This document shows positions 10,184 through 19,877 of a stretch of 35,000 nucleotides of DNA, piece by piece. The stretch is from Mesostigma viride (lineage: Eukaryota > Streptophyta > Mesostigmatophyceae > Mesostigmatales > Mesostigmataceae): the NCBI GenBank assembly GCA_009746045.1, contig RPFO01000213.1:12278563-12313562 (forward strand), read 5' to 3'. A program made the translations under genes and the position numbers. Within the stretch, counting starts at the first letter, position 1; every line of letters starts with the position of its first letter. The notes beneath the pieces were generated by a model. It saw nothing but the letters and a program-made list of their open reading frames with translations. It made no database searches and was not told the DNA's origin.

Positions 10184-10711
10184 ACTGTTGTGCACATGCA
10201 GGGATTAAAAGCACTATGGTGCTCCGTAACTCCCCAACGGGGGCACGAGTTTAATTGATTGATAGCTTCGGGAAAATATATCAGCGTGCGCGTCTTAGAA
10301 AGACGAAGCAATTGTGATAGTTGCAGCAAAATTTGGATCCCAAACGTGAAAGTTATGGGCGCCGCCGTCAGCCATGCATGCATGGCTATCTCGTGGCTCG
10401 TGGAAATTAAGTTGCATGGGAGCATATATGTAGCACACGTGAACCCTATAAACCTATAGTAGTATAGCTATAGCTATAGTACTATAGCTATAGTACTATA
10501 GCTACTTAGCGGGCCACCGTTCCATATCACTATGAAAAAGAGACTGATAATGTTCATCGATAACCATGATTCTATCAACGGTGGATCGAACTCTAGGGCC
10601 GGTAGCCAGTTAATGAATTAATTGATTAATTTATTAATTATAGTCTCAGTGTCCGGCCCCGTCATACTTGTAGGACCACAGCTAGAGCACTGAATTCCCC
10701 AAGACGTCGAT
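10184..10711. other. Intergenic repeat debris, AT-rich palindromes
   Basis: No gene is seen. At 10410-10450 a stretch with GCATATATGTAGCACA resembles the short repeat S found at 14849-15138 and 19045-19290. At 10457-10503 alternating TATAGC and AGTACTATAGCT words make an almost perfect palindrome. At 10612-10640 a TTAATTAATTGATTAATT run resembles the AT-rich terminus of repeat S. Confidence 0.45.
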
Positions 10712-12302
10712 GTATATATACGTCCATCGTTGCGGGCCGCCATCGATCGAGGAGCGCACCGACGACGTCTTGCCATTGATAATTTGCTCGCCTTCATGAT
10801 TCCGGCAGACCAAGGGGCTGCTTCTCTGGTTTTGTGCGCACCCTCAGGTCGTTTATTGGCTCTGGGGCGCACTCCCCGCCCAGGTCCCGGCTGGCCGCCG
10901 AGGGCCGGCCACAACGAACGCATGCATCCATTCGGCCTTGGGGCAGCTGGTCCCCGGCCCCGATCTCCCGGCCCATTCTATCCACATCCGGCTTCCCTGC
11001 CAGGCCGCGGATGGGCGGCTGCGGTACGTCTGACCCGCGCCGCCCGGCTGGCCCTGGCGGCGTTTTTGGGCTCTGTCGCTCAATTAATCGTGGGTTGAAA
11101 GCTGCCGGCTCCTTCCCCTCTTGCATGCATGGCCGTACGGCGGCGCCTGACCTCTTGCATGGCCCCGGTCACTGAGCCCCTACCCTTTCATCACCGCCAT
11201 GCAATTCCTAGATGCTAAGATCCAGCAGACCTGCACTACTGATCAGCACCGCTCAGGCCACCCAACGCTTCCTCCGGCTCGGGGCACTCCCTCGATTGGT
11301 CGCCACCGTCCTATTCCACGCAGCATTCCGTGCCCAGCAGTGCCCACGTCATCGATAAACACCAGAAAACCTATTCTGCACACGGCGGATTGGATGCCGG
11401 GCTCTTTTTGTTGACCTCAACGCCCAGGGTCGCGCGTGGCGAGCTGTTCTTGATCACTCCCGTTGCGGAGTGTGGGCTCGGCTTACCTCCGAGCTCTCCC
11501 CATGGCCCCCCCATTTGTCCTGGCGCCCAGCTCACCATATCCGGTGGTGCTGCAACACCAATTAACTGTTTGCCCCGCCGGCAACCTCTTGTTCCCGCAG
11601 GGCGGCCCTGTGGTAGCCGTGCGGGCAGGCCGGCCGGGCCTTGGACCCCACTGGGACCCACTACCTGTCATGCAATAGGGTGGCCAAATGAACAGAATCA
11701 GAACCGGGTACTTGTATACTTGCACACTGTCCTAGTCCTGACCGGTGGTTCTCGCCATCATCCGGTTCGTTTTCCCCTACGCGAACATCCGGTCTGAGGA
11801 TGCGCCGGGACCCAGCGGCGGCTTTCTACTCCGGCCCACAACCACCGACCTGACATCGTGGATCTGGACTTTCAGGGAGGCAGCCGGCACTTGTTCATTG
11901 ACGTTTCGATCTGTGGCTCGCCCCTTGGCTCTTAGCCATGTGGTTCGTGCATCCTAGGCGGCGGGCTACACGGCGGATATGTCAGGCTGAGCAGGCCAAG
12001 CTCACCGGGCCTATGGCGATGTCGGGCACCATCGTGTGGTGCCCTTTGTCTTGGAGGAGTTCGGGGCCATGGGGACCCTCAGTGACCGCGGGCTTCTCTA
12101 AGGCCGGAGTACTGCCGGCTCCGCCGCTGCGGGAGTGACCACCTGGACCTGGAGGGCCAGCGGGCCCCTTGGTTGGCGCGGCCGGGATCGATCTGAACGT
12201 CGTAGTCGGGCGCCAACGCCTTTTGGTAGCGCTTGCCCGGATTATGGCTGACATCTTTCTCCCCCACGCGCGGGCTGACTTTGCGGTGCAGCACGGTTAT
12301 TA
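10712..12302 (+). mobile_element. Degenerate non-LTR retrotransposon, family 1 (diverged)
   Basis: This is a plus-strand, 5'-truncated copy starting in the RT thumb region. It aligns at the DNA level with the copy at 17161-19021, for example over CTTCATGATTC.GCAGACCAAG and the MGGCG block, and runs through the zinc-knuckle region and endonuclease to a final TAG at about 12300. Its reading frame is broken many times, so it makes no protein. The 5' junction abuts a TATATATA run. It is clearly older than the copies at 13360 and 17161. A long GC-rich coding-like composition sits in an AT-rich surround. Confidence 0.75.
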
Positions 12303-13045
12303 GGCTGTTTTATTTCGTTCCATGGCAATGGTGTGGAGTGTCCCATAAGTAAGTAAGTACTTGCGTGCCATGCGCATGGGCATGCCACGGAGTACTATGC
12401 TAATCTCATTAGAAAAATAATTACACGAAAGTTACAAATATCGTCCGCATCATGTCCCAACCATAATATAGTCACTAGAGGGGGATATAATCCTCATCCA
12501 TGAGCTGTCCTCTACTATAATGGCAGATGAGGCGGTAGTCGGTAGTGGCTATCCGGCTCAGGGGCAATAACCTCCACCTGTGGACTTCTACCCTGCATTC
12601 TACCAATGGGCCGCGGGGCCCGCCGGCATGGGGAGAAAACAGGAGCATGCCCCACATGAAGGTGCTTATCGCAGACGGCATGCATGCAGCCCATTTCTCC
12701 TTGTCATATCATGCCGGGGCGTGGAGTACAGATAATCCCAGAAGCCCTGCATCCTCTTGAAAGCAATTGTATAACATAGGTCCGGGTCGCACCGCGTCGG
12801 CCCGGGGCGCGCGCAAGTTTGCCAGTGCGGGTTGCGATGGGACAAGGGGACCCTAGTGCCATAGGAGGAGGTCACTGTCTACATGGTGTCTAGCTACACG
12901 AGGAGTGTCCCATGCCGGCTAGTTGTATAGTTGTTTTGCAGTGGTATCTCTAGCTAGTTAGGGTTGGCTCTGGTTATTGGGTGCCTTCACTGGCTGATGT
13001 AAGTATTTATAATTTTTATTATATGTTTTACACATCCTACGGGCG
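12303..13045. other. Intergenic, no gene seen
   Basis: This follows the 3' end of the degenerate LINE copy. It has a short (GTAA)n run near 12346 and otherwise only short overlapping frames on both strands without recognisable motifs. Confidence 0.4.
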
Positions 13046-13110
13046 TATGTGGATTCCGGAGCTGCTGCCGCTGCATGCATGGCCGAGCGCGACAAGTTTG
13101 CCTCCTATAG
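13046..13110 (+). mobile_element. Fragment of family-2 LINE endonuclease
   Basis: A short piece encodes AERDKFASY, matching AERNKFASY of the copy at 15145-15323. This is the KxxxY part of the endonuclease, kept as a roughly 65-bp relic. Confidence 0.55.
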
Positions 13111-13223
13111 ATACCAAGGCCTAGCCATGCCTACAATGGGACCCCCATGGATGTTGTTTAGCCATGCTCTGCCTATGCAGAAAGTCACTCTCTGTTGAGA
13201 AGCCATGCCCTAGCGCTTGTATA

Positions 13224-13343
13224 GCTATATATATTCATTGAGAATGATAGATTACGGAGGTGAGATAGGCATGCAACATATGGAAAAACCCGATAACTGG
13301 GAGAATGACCCTGAAGAAATTAATAGTAATCTGACACGGACAT
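13224..13343 (+). repeat. Direct repeat flanking LINE copy A, left
   Basis: This begins GCTATATATATTCATT and ends ACACGGACATG. A copy diverged by roughly 15% with small indels lies at 14424-14536. The two flank LINE copy A, so they are either a pre-existing tandem dimer into which the LINE went or a very long target duplication. Confidence 0.75.
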
Positions 13344-13359
13344 GCTATATATATTCATT

Positions 13360-14423
13360 CCCTCGCGGCACTCCCTCGGTCGCCTCCGTTCAATCTCCCG
13401 CCGCATTCCCTGCTCGCGTCATCGATAAACACCAGAAAACCTACGCGGGTATTCTGCACACGGCTGATTGGATTGCTCTTTTCGCGGACCTCAACGCCCA
13501 GGGACGTGCGTGGCTGTTCTCGCTTTCCTTGCGGAGTGTGGGCTCGGCGTACCTTCGTGCTCTTCCCATGGCCCCCCCATTCGCCTTGGCTCCCAGCCAC
13601 TACTCGGTGGCGCTCCGGCACCAGCTATTTGCCCCGCAGCCTCTTCAGTGTTCCGGCCGGGCGGCCTTGTGGTAGCTGTGGGCAGCCGCTGGATCCCACG
13701 GGGACTCACTACCTTGCCTGCACGGGGGGCCAACAGAATCAGAATTGGTATTTGTATTTGCACACTGTCCTCCTGACGGTGGTGCTCGCCATGATTCGGT
13801 CGGTTTTCCCCCACGCGAACATCCGGTCCGAGGATGCGGATGGCGCTGCCTTCTATTCCCCCAACCACCGGCCTGACATCGTGGTGCTGGACTTTGAGGG
13901 GGTGGCCGGCATCTGCTTATTGACGTTTCGGTGGCGCGGCCCTTGGCTCTTAGCCACGTGGCTGGGGCCTCCCTCACGGCAGGTTACACGGCGGACCGGG
14001 CGGAGCGGGCCAAGCTCCTGGCCTACGGCGACGTCGGGCACCATCGTGTGGTGCCCTTTGTCCTGGAGGAGTTTGGGGCCATGGGGCCCCTGACCTCCGC
14101 CTTCTTCAAGGAGTGTTGCCGGCTCCGGGAGGACCGGCTGGACCTGGAGGGCCAGCGGGCCCCATGGTCGGCGCGGACCTGGACGTCATATTGGCGTCAG
14201 CGCTTGTCGGTGGCGCTGACTCGGGCCATGGCTGACATCATGCTCCGCCGTACGCGGGCTGATTTTGCGGTGCAGCAGGGCTATTAGGTTCCTCCCGTTA
14301 GGCGTTTCCATTGGTCTTATCGTAGTATAGAGCTTTGACATGGCTCTGTATATAGGTTTATTATAGCTGGGCGTTTGCTTTGGTTTGAGTGATTTCACTC
14401 TGCTGTAAGTAATTATATTTTTA
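13360..14423 (+). mobile_element. Non-LTR retrotransposon family 1, copy A (5'-truncated)
   Basis: This is the 3' end of a LINE. It holds the C-terminal RT extension (HQKTYAGILHTADWIALF), a C-X2-C-X9-H-X3-C motif (CGSCGQPLDPTGTHYLAC), and a restriction-like endonuclease with RPDIVVLDFEG, then KLLAYGDVG and FVLEEFGAMGPL. The coding part ends VQQGY at a TAG near 14287, followed by about 135 bases of 3' UTR. It is flanked by 13-bp duplications ATATATATTCATT at 13347-13359 and 14424-14436. The endonuclease frame is broken by one base in a G-run (five G residues, against six in copy B). It is close to copy B and much younger than the copy at 10712. Confidence 0.88.
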
Positions 14424-14536
14424 ATATATATTCATTAAGAATGATAAATTACAGTGGTGAGATTGGCATGCAACATAAGGAAAACCCCGAAAAGCAGAAG
14501 AACCCTGACGAAATAGTCATCTGACACGGACATGAC
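14424..14536 (+). repeat. Direct repeat flanking LINE copy A, right
   Basis: This is the partner of 13224-13343. It shares ATTCATT(G/A)AGAATGAT, GGCATGCAACATA and CTGACACGGACATG in the same order, then diverges into unrelated sequence. Confidence 0.75.
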
Positions 14537-14573
14537 CAAGGATCACGCCAGCTGCACAAGGTACAACTAACTA

Positions 14574-15323
14574 CATCACAAAACTACGACACGCAGCCAC
14601 ATCGCTGCCGGCCCACCATGTAGGCCTGGGAGGGATCTAGACCGCATGGGTCGCGACAAAGTCGGCCTGGGTGCGGCGGAATAACACATCAGCCACGGTG
14701 TGAGTGAGGGCGAGTGACAGGCGCTGCCGCCAATACTGAGGACCACGTGCGGGCTGACCATGCACGGGGCGTTCTGACCCTCGAGGTCGAGGCGGTCTTC
14801 ACGGCGCTGGCAGCACTCGTGGAAAAACTCCGCTGTCTTGGGGCCCATTAATTAATTAGGAACATAACTCCGTTGGAAGTATATGTAGCACATAGCCCAG
14901 AGAAGGGGCATATGAGCCTATAATACATTCTAAGCTACTTCCTGCAAGGGTGGGAATGTAAACAACACTTGCTCTAGGTGCACTAGGGCACCTGCACCAC
15001 CCAGAGTCTCGGGCAACACCCAGCTAAGGGGAGCCTGTCATAGGTGGGGAAGATCAGCATAGCTATACGAGAGCTAGAGCGTGGCATCTCAGCAGAGAGC
15101 AGCTCTCTGCATGGGCACGGCATAACTAGATAAAGCTAGCCCATGGCCCCGAACTCCTCAAGGACAAAGGGGATGACCCGGTGGGGCCCCACATTGCCGT
15201 AGGAGGCAAACTTGTTGCGCTCAGCCACAGCGGCAGCAGCGCCCGGCGGCATCCACAGCCCCCCGGAGGATGTGGCGACCGGAGAGCGGCCGAGCCACAG
15301 GGACAACGATAAGCAGGTGGCAA
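14574..15323 (-). mobile_element. Family-2 LINE 3' end, split by a short insertion
   Basis: Read on the minus strand, 15323-15145 encodes AERNKFASYGNVGPHRVIPF and EEFGAMG, and 14848-14574 continues with KTAEFFHECC, EDRLDLEGQ, YWRQRLSLALTHTVADVLF and ends at a TAG. The two parts join exactly at a duplicated GCCCAT, so they are one copy opened by the 290-bp insert at 14849-15138. The protein is related to family 1 and has the same order of motifs, but differs at many positions; the Lys and Tyr of KxxxY are kept. Confidence 0.8.
14849..15138 (+). mobile_element. Short interspersed repeat S, inserted copy
   Basis: This is a 290-bp segment with a 6-bp target duplication GCCCAT (14843-14848 and 15139-15144) that interrupts a family-2 LINE. 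It starts with TAATTAATTA and carries GTATATGTAGCACATAGCCC and CACCTGCACCACCC, both shared with a reverse-oriented copy at 19045-19290 and partly with 10410-10450. There is no coding potential. It could be a SINE or a MITE; no terminal inverted repeat is visible and no tRNA-like head is recognised. Confidence 0.75.
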
Positions 15324-15332
15324 CCCTGCCTA

Positions 15333-15343
15333 GCTATATATAT
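15333..15343. other. LINE target site GCTATATATAT, copy 1
   Basis: This is the first of three identical 11-bp sites (also 17156-17166 and 19022-19032) that border two head-to-tail family-1 LINE copies. It is read as the target duplicated at each insertion. Confidence 0.7.
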
Positions 15344-17155
15344 CATAAAAATATAATTACGTACAGCAGAGTGAAATCACTCAAACCAAAGCAAACGCCC
15401 AGCGATAAACCTATATACAGAGCCATGTCAAAGCTCTATACTACGATAAGACCAATGGAAACGCCTAACGGGAGGAACCTAAGAGCCCTGCTGCACCGCA
15501 AAAGCAGCCCGCGTACGGCGGAGCATGATATCAGCCATGGTGTCACGGACGCGAGCTATGTCATCCGGGCGCCCACTATGCACAAGACCGGTGACGTGCG
15601 CAAGGAATTTGTTTTCTACGCATTTGCGACAAAGGCTAGTGACCGGGGGGGGGACACTAGCACTAGCAGCATAAGAGCGGACGAAAGTGTACATTCGCAC
15701 GCGCCGGGCCAGCCACAGCTGGGCGCGCAGCACTGACTTGAGCGGACGGCAGCACAAGTGCGCAGCGTCGAGAGGATCACACACGAGTTAGGACAGCTGG
15801 AGCTGGAGCTGGAGCTGGACTGCTGGATTTCAACAGCGCCGAGGCTATTGACAGGCCAGGTGTCTTTGTGGTGTAGAATAGCGGGTCAACGTTATGAGGA
15901 CTGGACAGAAAAAGGAAAAGGACAATTTGCGGTGCGGAGCCAGATCGCTGGAATGAATGCGAAATCGCTGGCAGCCCTACAAAGGGATTTCTTCTAGAAA
16001 GGAACGATTGGACGCAATGTTTGCTGGGCCACTCACACGCAAGGTGTGAGCGTGCAGATTGTCTGAAGGATATTATGCTTCGACCTTGGTGGACGTGACT
16101 CAATGCCGGACATTCCCAGGGACAGAAATGCCGGAGCCACTACTGAGGAGATGAGATCGGCAACAGGGTAGCAATTTAGATTTGTCGGGATGCCTTCCTG
16201 CTTTTGTTGGCATGTGTGGTCAGAAAGCCAGGACGGCAACTGGAATGCGGTTTCTATATGCATGGTTCAGGCAGCAAGATAGTTTTGGCATTCCTGGCTG
16301 GACTGACAAGTGTGGCGTGTGTCATGCGTGTGGCATGACGAATGGTTTGGTTCATAGTCGAAGAGGACTCTCACGCAGCGTGTAGTCTCTTCGAGTTTCT
16401 CGTTAGTGGCCTTCGTGTTTCTCCCTTTCCTTGGGAGCAAGGCCGGTAGCATGTCATGGAGCGCTGCCTAACTGCGGGCTCGTGAGCATGGAGTGCATCG
16501 ATATTGAGACTATCAACGTGTTGTAATTGTATTAACTTTCTCAATAAATTCCGCATGTGCGGCTTCATCATCAGACTGTGCAAAGTGTGTGTTGTGAAAG
16601 CATTGTTCTATAGCAGGGGAGGCAAAAGCATCATCTTGCACCATCATATTGTCGCATTAGAGTAGTTGGAGCGTCTAGCTAACGCCCCAGCAAGGATATT
16701 CAAACGCGGCACGCGACGGTACACAAGGGGATCAATAAGGTGGTCATCAGGCACGAGGGACAGTTCCTTGTCCTCGGCTGAGAGCCCTCTTTTCGTTAAT
16801 CATGGGACAGGTCCTCGCCCACCCATGCACAGGGCATGCAGCTAAGGCAGGCGCGTCAGCTCAGCTCATTTGGGTTTTACCAAAGCTGAGCATGGCCATG
16901 CAGCCGCCATCGGTGCGCCGGAGATTGTGGCACGCAGACGCGACAATAGCCCGAGTCAGCGCCACCGACAAGCGCTGACGCCAATATGACGTCCAGGTCG
17001 ATCCGCGCCGACCATGGGGCCCGCTGGCCCTCCAGGTCCAGCCGGTCCTCCCGGAGCCGGCAACACTCCTTGAAGCAGGCGGAGGTCAGGGGCCCCATGG
17101 CCCCAAACTCCTCCAGGACAAAGGGCACCACACAAGGGTGCCCGACGTCGCCGTA
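15344..17155 (-). mobile_element. Family-1 LINE copy C, split by a 1.4-kb insert
   Basis: Two minus-strand pieces, 17155-16951 and 15541-15344, together make one LINE 3' end. The first runs from YGDVGH through VLEEFGAMGPL to the codons for ALTRA, and the second resumes with MADIMLRRTRA and ends in VQQGS and the 3' UTR. The break falls in the middle of what is continuous GACTCGGGCCATGGCTGAC in copies A and B. The intervening 15542-16950 is foreign to the LINE. The copy is 5'-truncated in the endonuclease and lies between target copies at 15333 and 17156. Confidence 0.75.
15542..16950. other. Insert within LINE copy C, origin unknown
   Basis: This is a 1.4-kb segment interrupting LINE copy C. 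No clear terminal inverted repeat or target duplication could be found. Several short open frames exist on both strands, for example a plus-strand one near 16182-16385 with a Cys-rich CGVCHACGMTNG and minus-strand ones at 15777-16103 and 16371-16583, but none belongs to a family I recognise. A (GGAGCT)n run at 15796-15820 gives Pro/Ala repeats. It may be a decayed transposon. Confidence 0.5.
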
Positions 17156-17166
17156 GCTATATATAT
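17156..17166. other. LINE target site GCTATATATAT, copy 2
   Basis: This site is shared by the 5' end of LINE copy C and the 3' end of LINE copy B, so the two elements abut head-to-tail with only the target between them. Confidence 0.7.
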
Positions 17167-17299
17167 TAAAAATATAATTACTTACAGCAGAGTGAAATCA
17201 CTCAAACCAAAACAAACGCCCAGCTAGAAACCTATATACAGAGCCATGTCAAAGCTCTATACTACGATAAGACCAATGGAAACGCCTAACGGGAGGAAC

Positions 17300-17779
17300 C
17301 TAATAGCCCTGCTGCACCGCAAAATCAGCCCGCGTACGGCGGAGCATGATGTCAGCCATGGCCCGAGTCAGCGCCACCGACAAGCGCTGACGCCAATATG
17401 ACGTCCAGGTCCGCGCCGACCATGGGGCCCGCTGGCCCTCCAGGTCCAGCCGGTCCTCCCGGAGCCGGCAACACTCCTTGAAGAAGGCGGAGGTCAGGGG
17501 CCCCATGGCCCCAAACTCCTCCAGGACAAAGGGCACCACACGATGGTGCCCGACGTCGCCGTAGGCCAGGAGCTTGGCCCGCTCCGCCCGGTCCGCCGTG
17601 TAACCTGCCGTGAGGGAGGCCCCAGCCACGTGGCTAAGAGCCAAGGGCCGCGCCACCGAAACGTCAATAAGCAGATGCCGGCCACCCCCCTCAAAGTCCA
17701 GCACCACGATGTCAGGCCGGTGGTTGGGGGAATAGAAGGCAGCGCCATCCGCATCCTCGGACCGGATGTTCGCGTGCAT
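17300..17779 (-). pseudogene. LINE copy B endonuclease domain
   Basis: This is a 159-codon frame with the catalytic pattern of the restriction-like endonuclease: RPD at residues 21-23, Asp 39 in LLIDVSV, and K69-x3-Y73 in KLLAYGD. After that come VVPFVLEEFGAMGPL and a helical C-terminus rich in Arg ending VQQGY. This enzyme nicks the target for primed reverse transcription. The first codon here is internal: a 4-bp insertion relative to copy A, at the CCCCCATGCACGCG site near 17775, separates it from the zinc motif. Copy A has the reverse situation, intact here but broken downstream. Confidence 0.8.
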
Positions 17780-17916
17780 GGGGGAAAACCGACCGAATCA
17801 TGGCGAGCACCACCGTCAGGAGGACAGTGTGCAAATACAAATACCAATTCTGATTCTGTTGGCCCCCCATGCAGGCAAGGTAGTGAGTCCCCGTGGGATC
17901 CAGCGGCTGCCCACAG

Positions 17917-19021
17917 CTACCACAAGGCCGCCCGGCCGGAACACTGAAGAGGCTGCGGGGCAAATAGCTGGTGCCGGAGCGCCACCGAGTAGTGGCTGGG
18001 AGCCAAGGCGAATGGGGGGGCCATGGGAAGAGCACGAAGGTACGCCGAGCCCACACTCCGCAAGGAAAGCGAGAACAGCCACGCACGTCCCTGGGCGTTG
18101 AGGTCCGCGAAAAGAGCAATCCAATCAGCCGTGTGCAGAATACCCGCGTAGGTTTTCTGGTGTTTATCGATGACGCGAGCAGGGAATGCGGCGGGAGATT
18201 GAACGGAGGCGACCGAGGGAGTGCCGCGAGGGAGGTGGCGCTGTACCGCCTGAGCGGCACGGACGGGAGAACAGGCCTGCTGGATCTCAGCATAGGCCTC
18301 CTGGATGGCGGTGACGAAGGGCAAAGGGCTGCTGGGGTCCAGGAGGTCAGGCGCTGCTGTTGCCAAAAGGGGCAGGAGCCGGCAGCTTTCCGCCCACGAC
18401 TGAGCGACGGAGCCCAAAAATGCTGCTGGGGCCAGCCGGGCGGCACGAGTCAGACCGCAGCCACCCATCCGTGCAGGCAGGGAGGCAATGCGAATAGCAT
18501 GTGGCGGGAGGTCGGGGCCCGGGACCAGCTGCGCCAAGGCCGACTGGATGCGTTCGTCGTGGCCCTCGGCGGCCAGCCGGACCTGAGCCGGAAGAGCGCC
18601 CCGGAGCCAGTGAACGACGCGAGGGTGAGCGCAAAACCACAGAAGCAGACCCTTGGTCTGCGAATCATGAAGGCGCGCAATCAAGGGCAGTACCTCAGTG
18701 CGTGCCTCGAGGGCGGCCCGCAGAGCATCGATGACAAACGCGGGGTCGCCAACCGGAACGCCGAGGACCTCCAACCCCTGGAGGCGCTCGTCCCGGCCCA
18801 AGAGCTGGGGCGGAAAGCCGGAGCAATCACCTTGGGGCGAGTACACCGCGCACTTGGCCAGGGTCAACTGGAGGTTGATGCCGGCCACCGCGGTCTGCAG
18901 TGCCAGCAGAGCCGCGGTGGTGTCCGGCACAGGGCCCAGAAGGTAGATATCATCCAAGTAGGCCTGAATAGCGACCGCCGGGTGGGCAGCATGGACCGCT
19001 TGGAGGCAACCCTGGAGGGGG
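17917..19021 (-). pseudogene. LINE copy B reverse transcriptase, C-terminal half
   Basis: The frame is open from upstream flank sequence and becomes LINE at 19021. It contains the RT active site AYLDDIYLLG (YLDD codons at 18949-18960), followed by GLEVLGVPVGDPAFV, the thumb, and RMGGCGLTRAARLAPAAFLG. The C-terminal extension includes VIDKHQKTYAGILHTADWIA. It ends at a TAG soon after LQCSGRAALW, where copies A and B both change frame before the CCHC motif. The N-terminal RT motifs and any endonuclease or ORF1 upstream are absent because of 5' truncation. Confidence 0.82.
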
Positions 19022-19032
19022 GCTATATATAT
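19022..19032. other. LINE target site GCTATATATAT, copy 3
   Basis: This is the right border of LINE copy B and the third identical 11-bp site. Confidence 0.7.
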
Positions 19033-19044
19033 CTTCCACCCCAT

Positions 19045-19290
19045 ATGACATGCAGGCCTTCTAGGCCAGTTCCCCACGCCGCCCCGTGTGTGCCTGATCG
19101 GGATGCATGACCCATCATGGTGGTGCAGGCCGTGCACCTTGTGCCCCCAGAGCAGGTGATAGTTTACATCCTACACCTGCAGGTTGTAGCCCAGACTGTA
19201 TCTACAACCCATAGATGCCCCTTTCTCAGGGCTATGTGTTACATATGCTCCCCACGGAGCTATGATGTTCTTAGTTAATTAATTGATTAA
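19045..19290 (-). mobile_element. Short interspersed repeat S, second copy
   Basis: Its reverse complement aligns with 14849-15138. Shared blocks include the TTAATTAATT end, GCATATGTA(A/G)CACATAGCCC, GA(A)AGGGGCAT and a CCTGCACCACC box. Divergence is moderate. No target duplication could be identified, so its outer edges are approximate. Confidence 0.6.
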
Positions 19291-19292
19291 TT

Positions 19293-19401
19293 ATACCAAG
19301 GAGACAACTGAGCGCAGGCCAGAAATCGGGAGAATCCGGACCATGGTAGCATGAGCCTGCCGTTATCTTTTCCGCGTTTTCGAGTCGTGCAGGATGATGA
19401 A
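19293..19401 (+). repeat. Direct repeat flanking family-2 LINE, left
   Basis: This unit of about 109 bp contains GCGCAGGCCAGAAATCGGG and GAATCCGGACCATGGTAGC. It recurs at 19878-19985 with over 90% identity by eye. A family-2 LINE fragment lies between the two. Confidence 0.75.
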
Positions 19402-19418
19402 TATCAAGGAGACAACCA

Positions 19419-19877
19419 AATGAATATACGGCAATATGGGGCCCCACCGGGTCATTCCCTTTGTCCTTCAATGGGGAGTTCCGGGCCATAGGCCCGCCAT
19501 TTGAAGACCGCGGAGTTTTTCCACGAGTGCCGCTTGCAGCGGCGTGAAGACCGTCTCGACCTCAAAGGCCCATGCAGTGGTCTGCCCGGACGTGGTCCTC
19601 GTATCAATTGGCGGCAGAGCCTGTCCCATGCCCTCACTCACACGGTGGCCGATGTGTTACAGTATTCCGCTGCATCCAGGCCGACTTTGTCGCGACCCAT
19701 GCGCGGTGTAGATCTTCCTCGGCCTAGTGGGCCGGCAGCGGAGTTGCTGCATGTCGTTGTAGTTGTACACTAGAGTTGGCTTGATCCTTGACTGACATGG
19801 TGATTCTTTTCTTTACAGTCCTTCGATCCTCTTTTTAGGTTATCCTAATGTTGCATGCTGATCTCCCCTCCATAATT
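19419..19877 (+). mobile_element. Family-2 LINE 3' end with 17-bp target duplication
   Basis: This is a plus-strand 3' fragment. Around 19440 it has the PHRV/GAPPGH region, then KTAEFFHEC, REDRLDLKG, a WRQSLSHALTHTVADVL block and the VATHA-like end near 19700. Perfect 17-bp repeats TATCAAGGAGACAACCA at 19402-19418 and 19878-19894 flank it. The frame is broken, so it is not coding. Confidence 0.78.

Larger units (their letters stand above)
17161..19021 (-). mobile_element. Non-LTR retrotransposon family 1, copy B (5'-truncated)
   Basis: This is the longest family-1 copy, 1.86 kb on the minus strand. It starts within RT just before the YLDD motif and runs to the 3' UTR, whose sequence closely matches copies A and C. 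The ends carry GCTATATATAT at 17156-17166 and 19022-19032. Protein blocks in order: RT palm and thumb, C-terminal extension, CCHC motif, PD..D..KxxxY endonuclease. Restriction-like endonucleases of this kind mark early LINE clades (R2, CRE, NeSL, HERO, and Dualen/RandI in algae); which clade cannot be settled here. Two frame changes separate RT, zinc motif and endonuclease. Confidence 0.88.

Noticed and set aside
16182-16385. Cys-rich small protein (CGVCHACGMTNG)
   Set aside because: Short, inside an insert of unknown origin, no family match and opposite frames equally open; kept only as a note in the insert.
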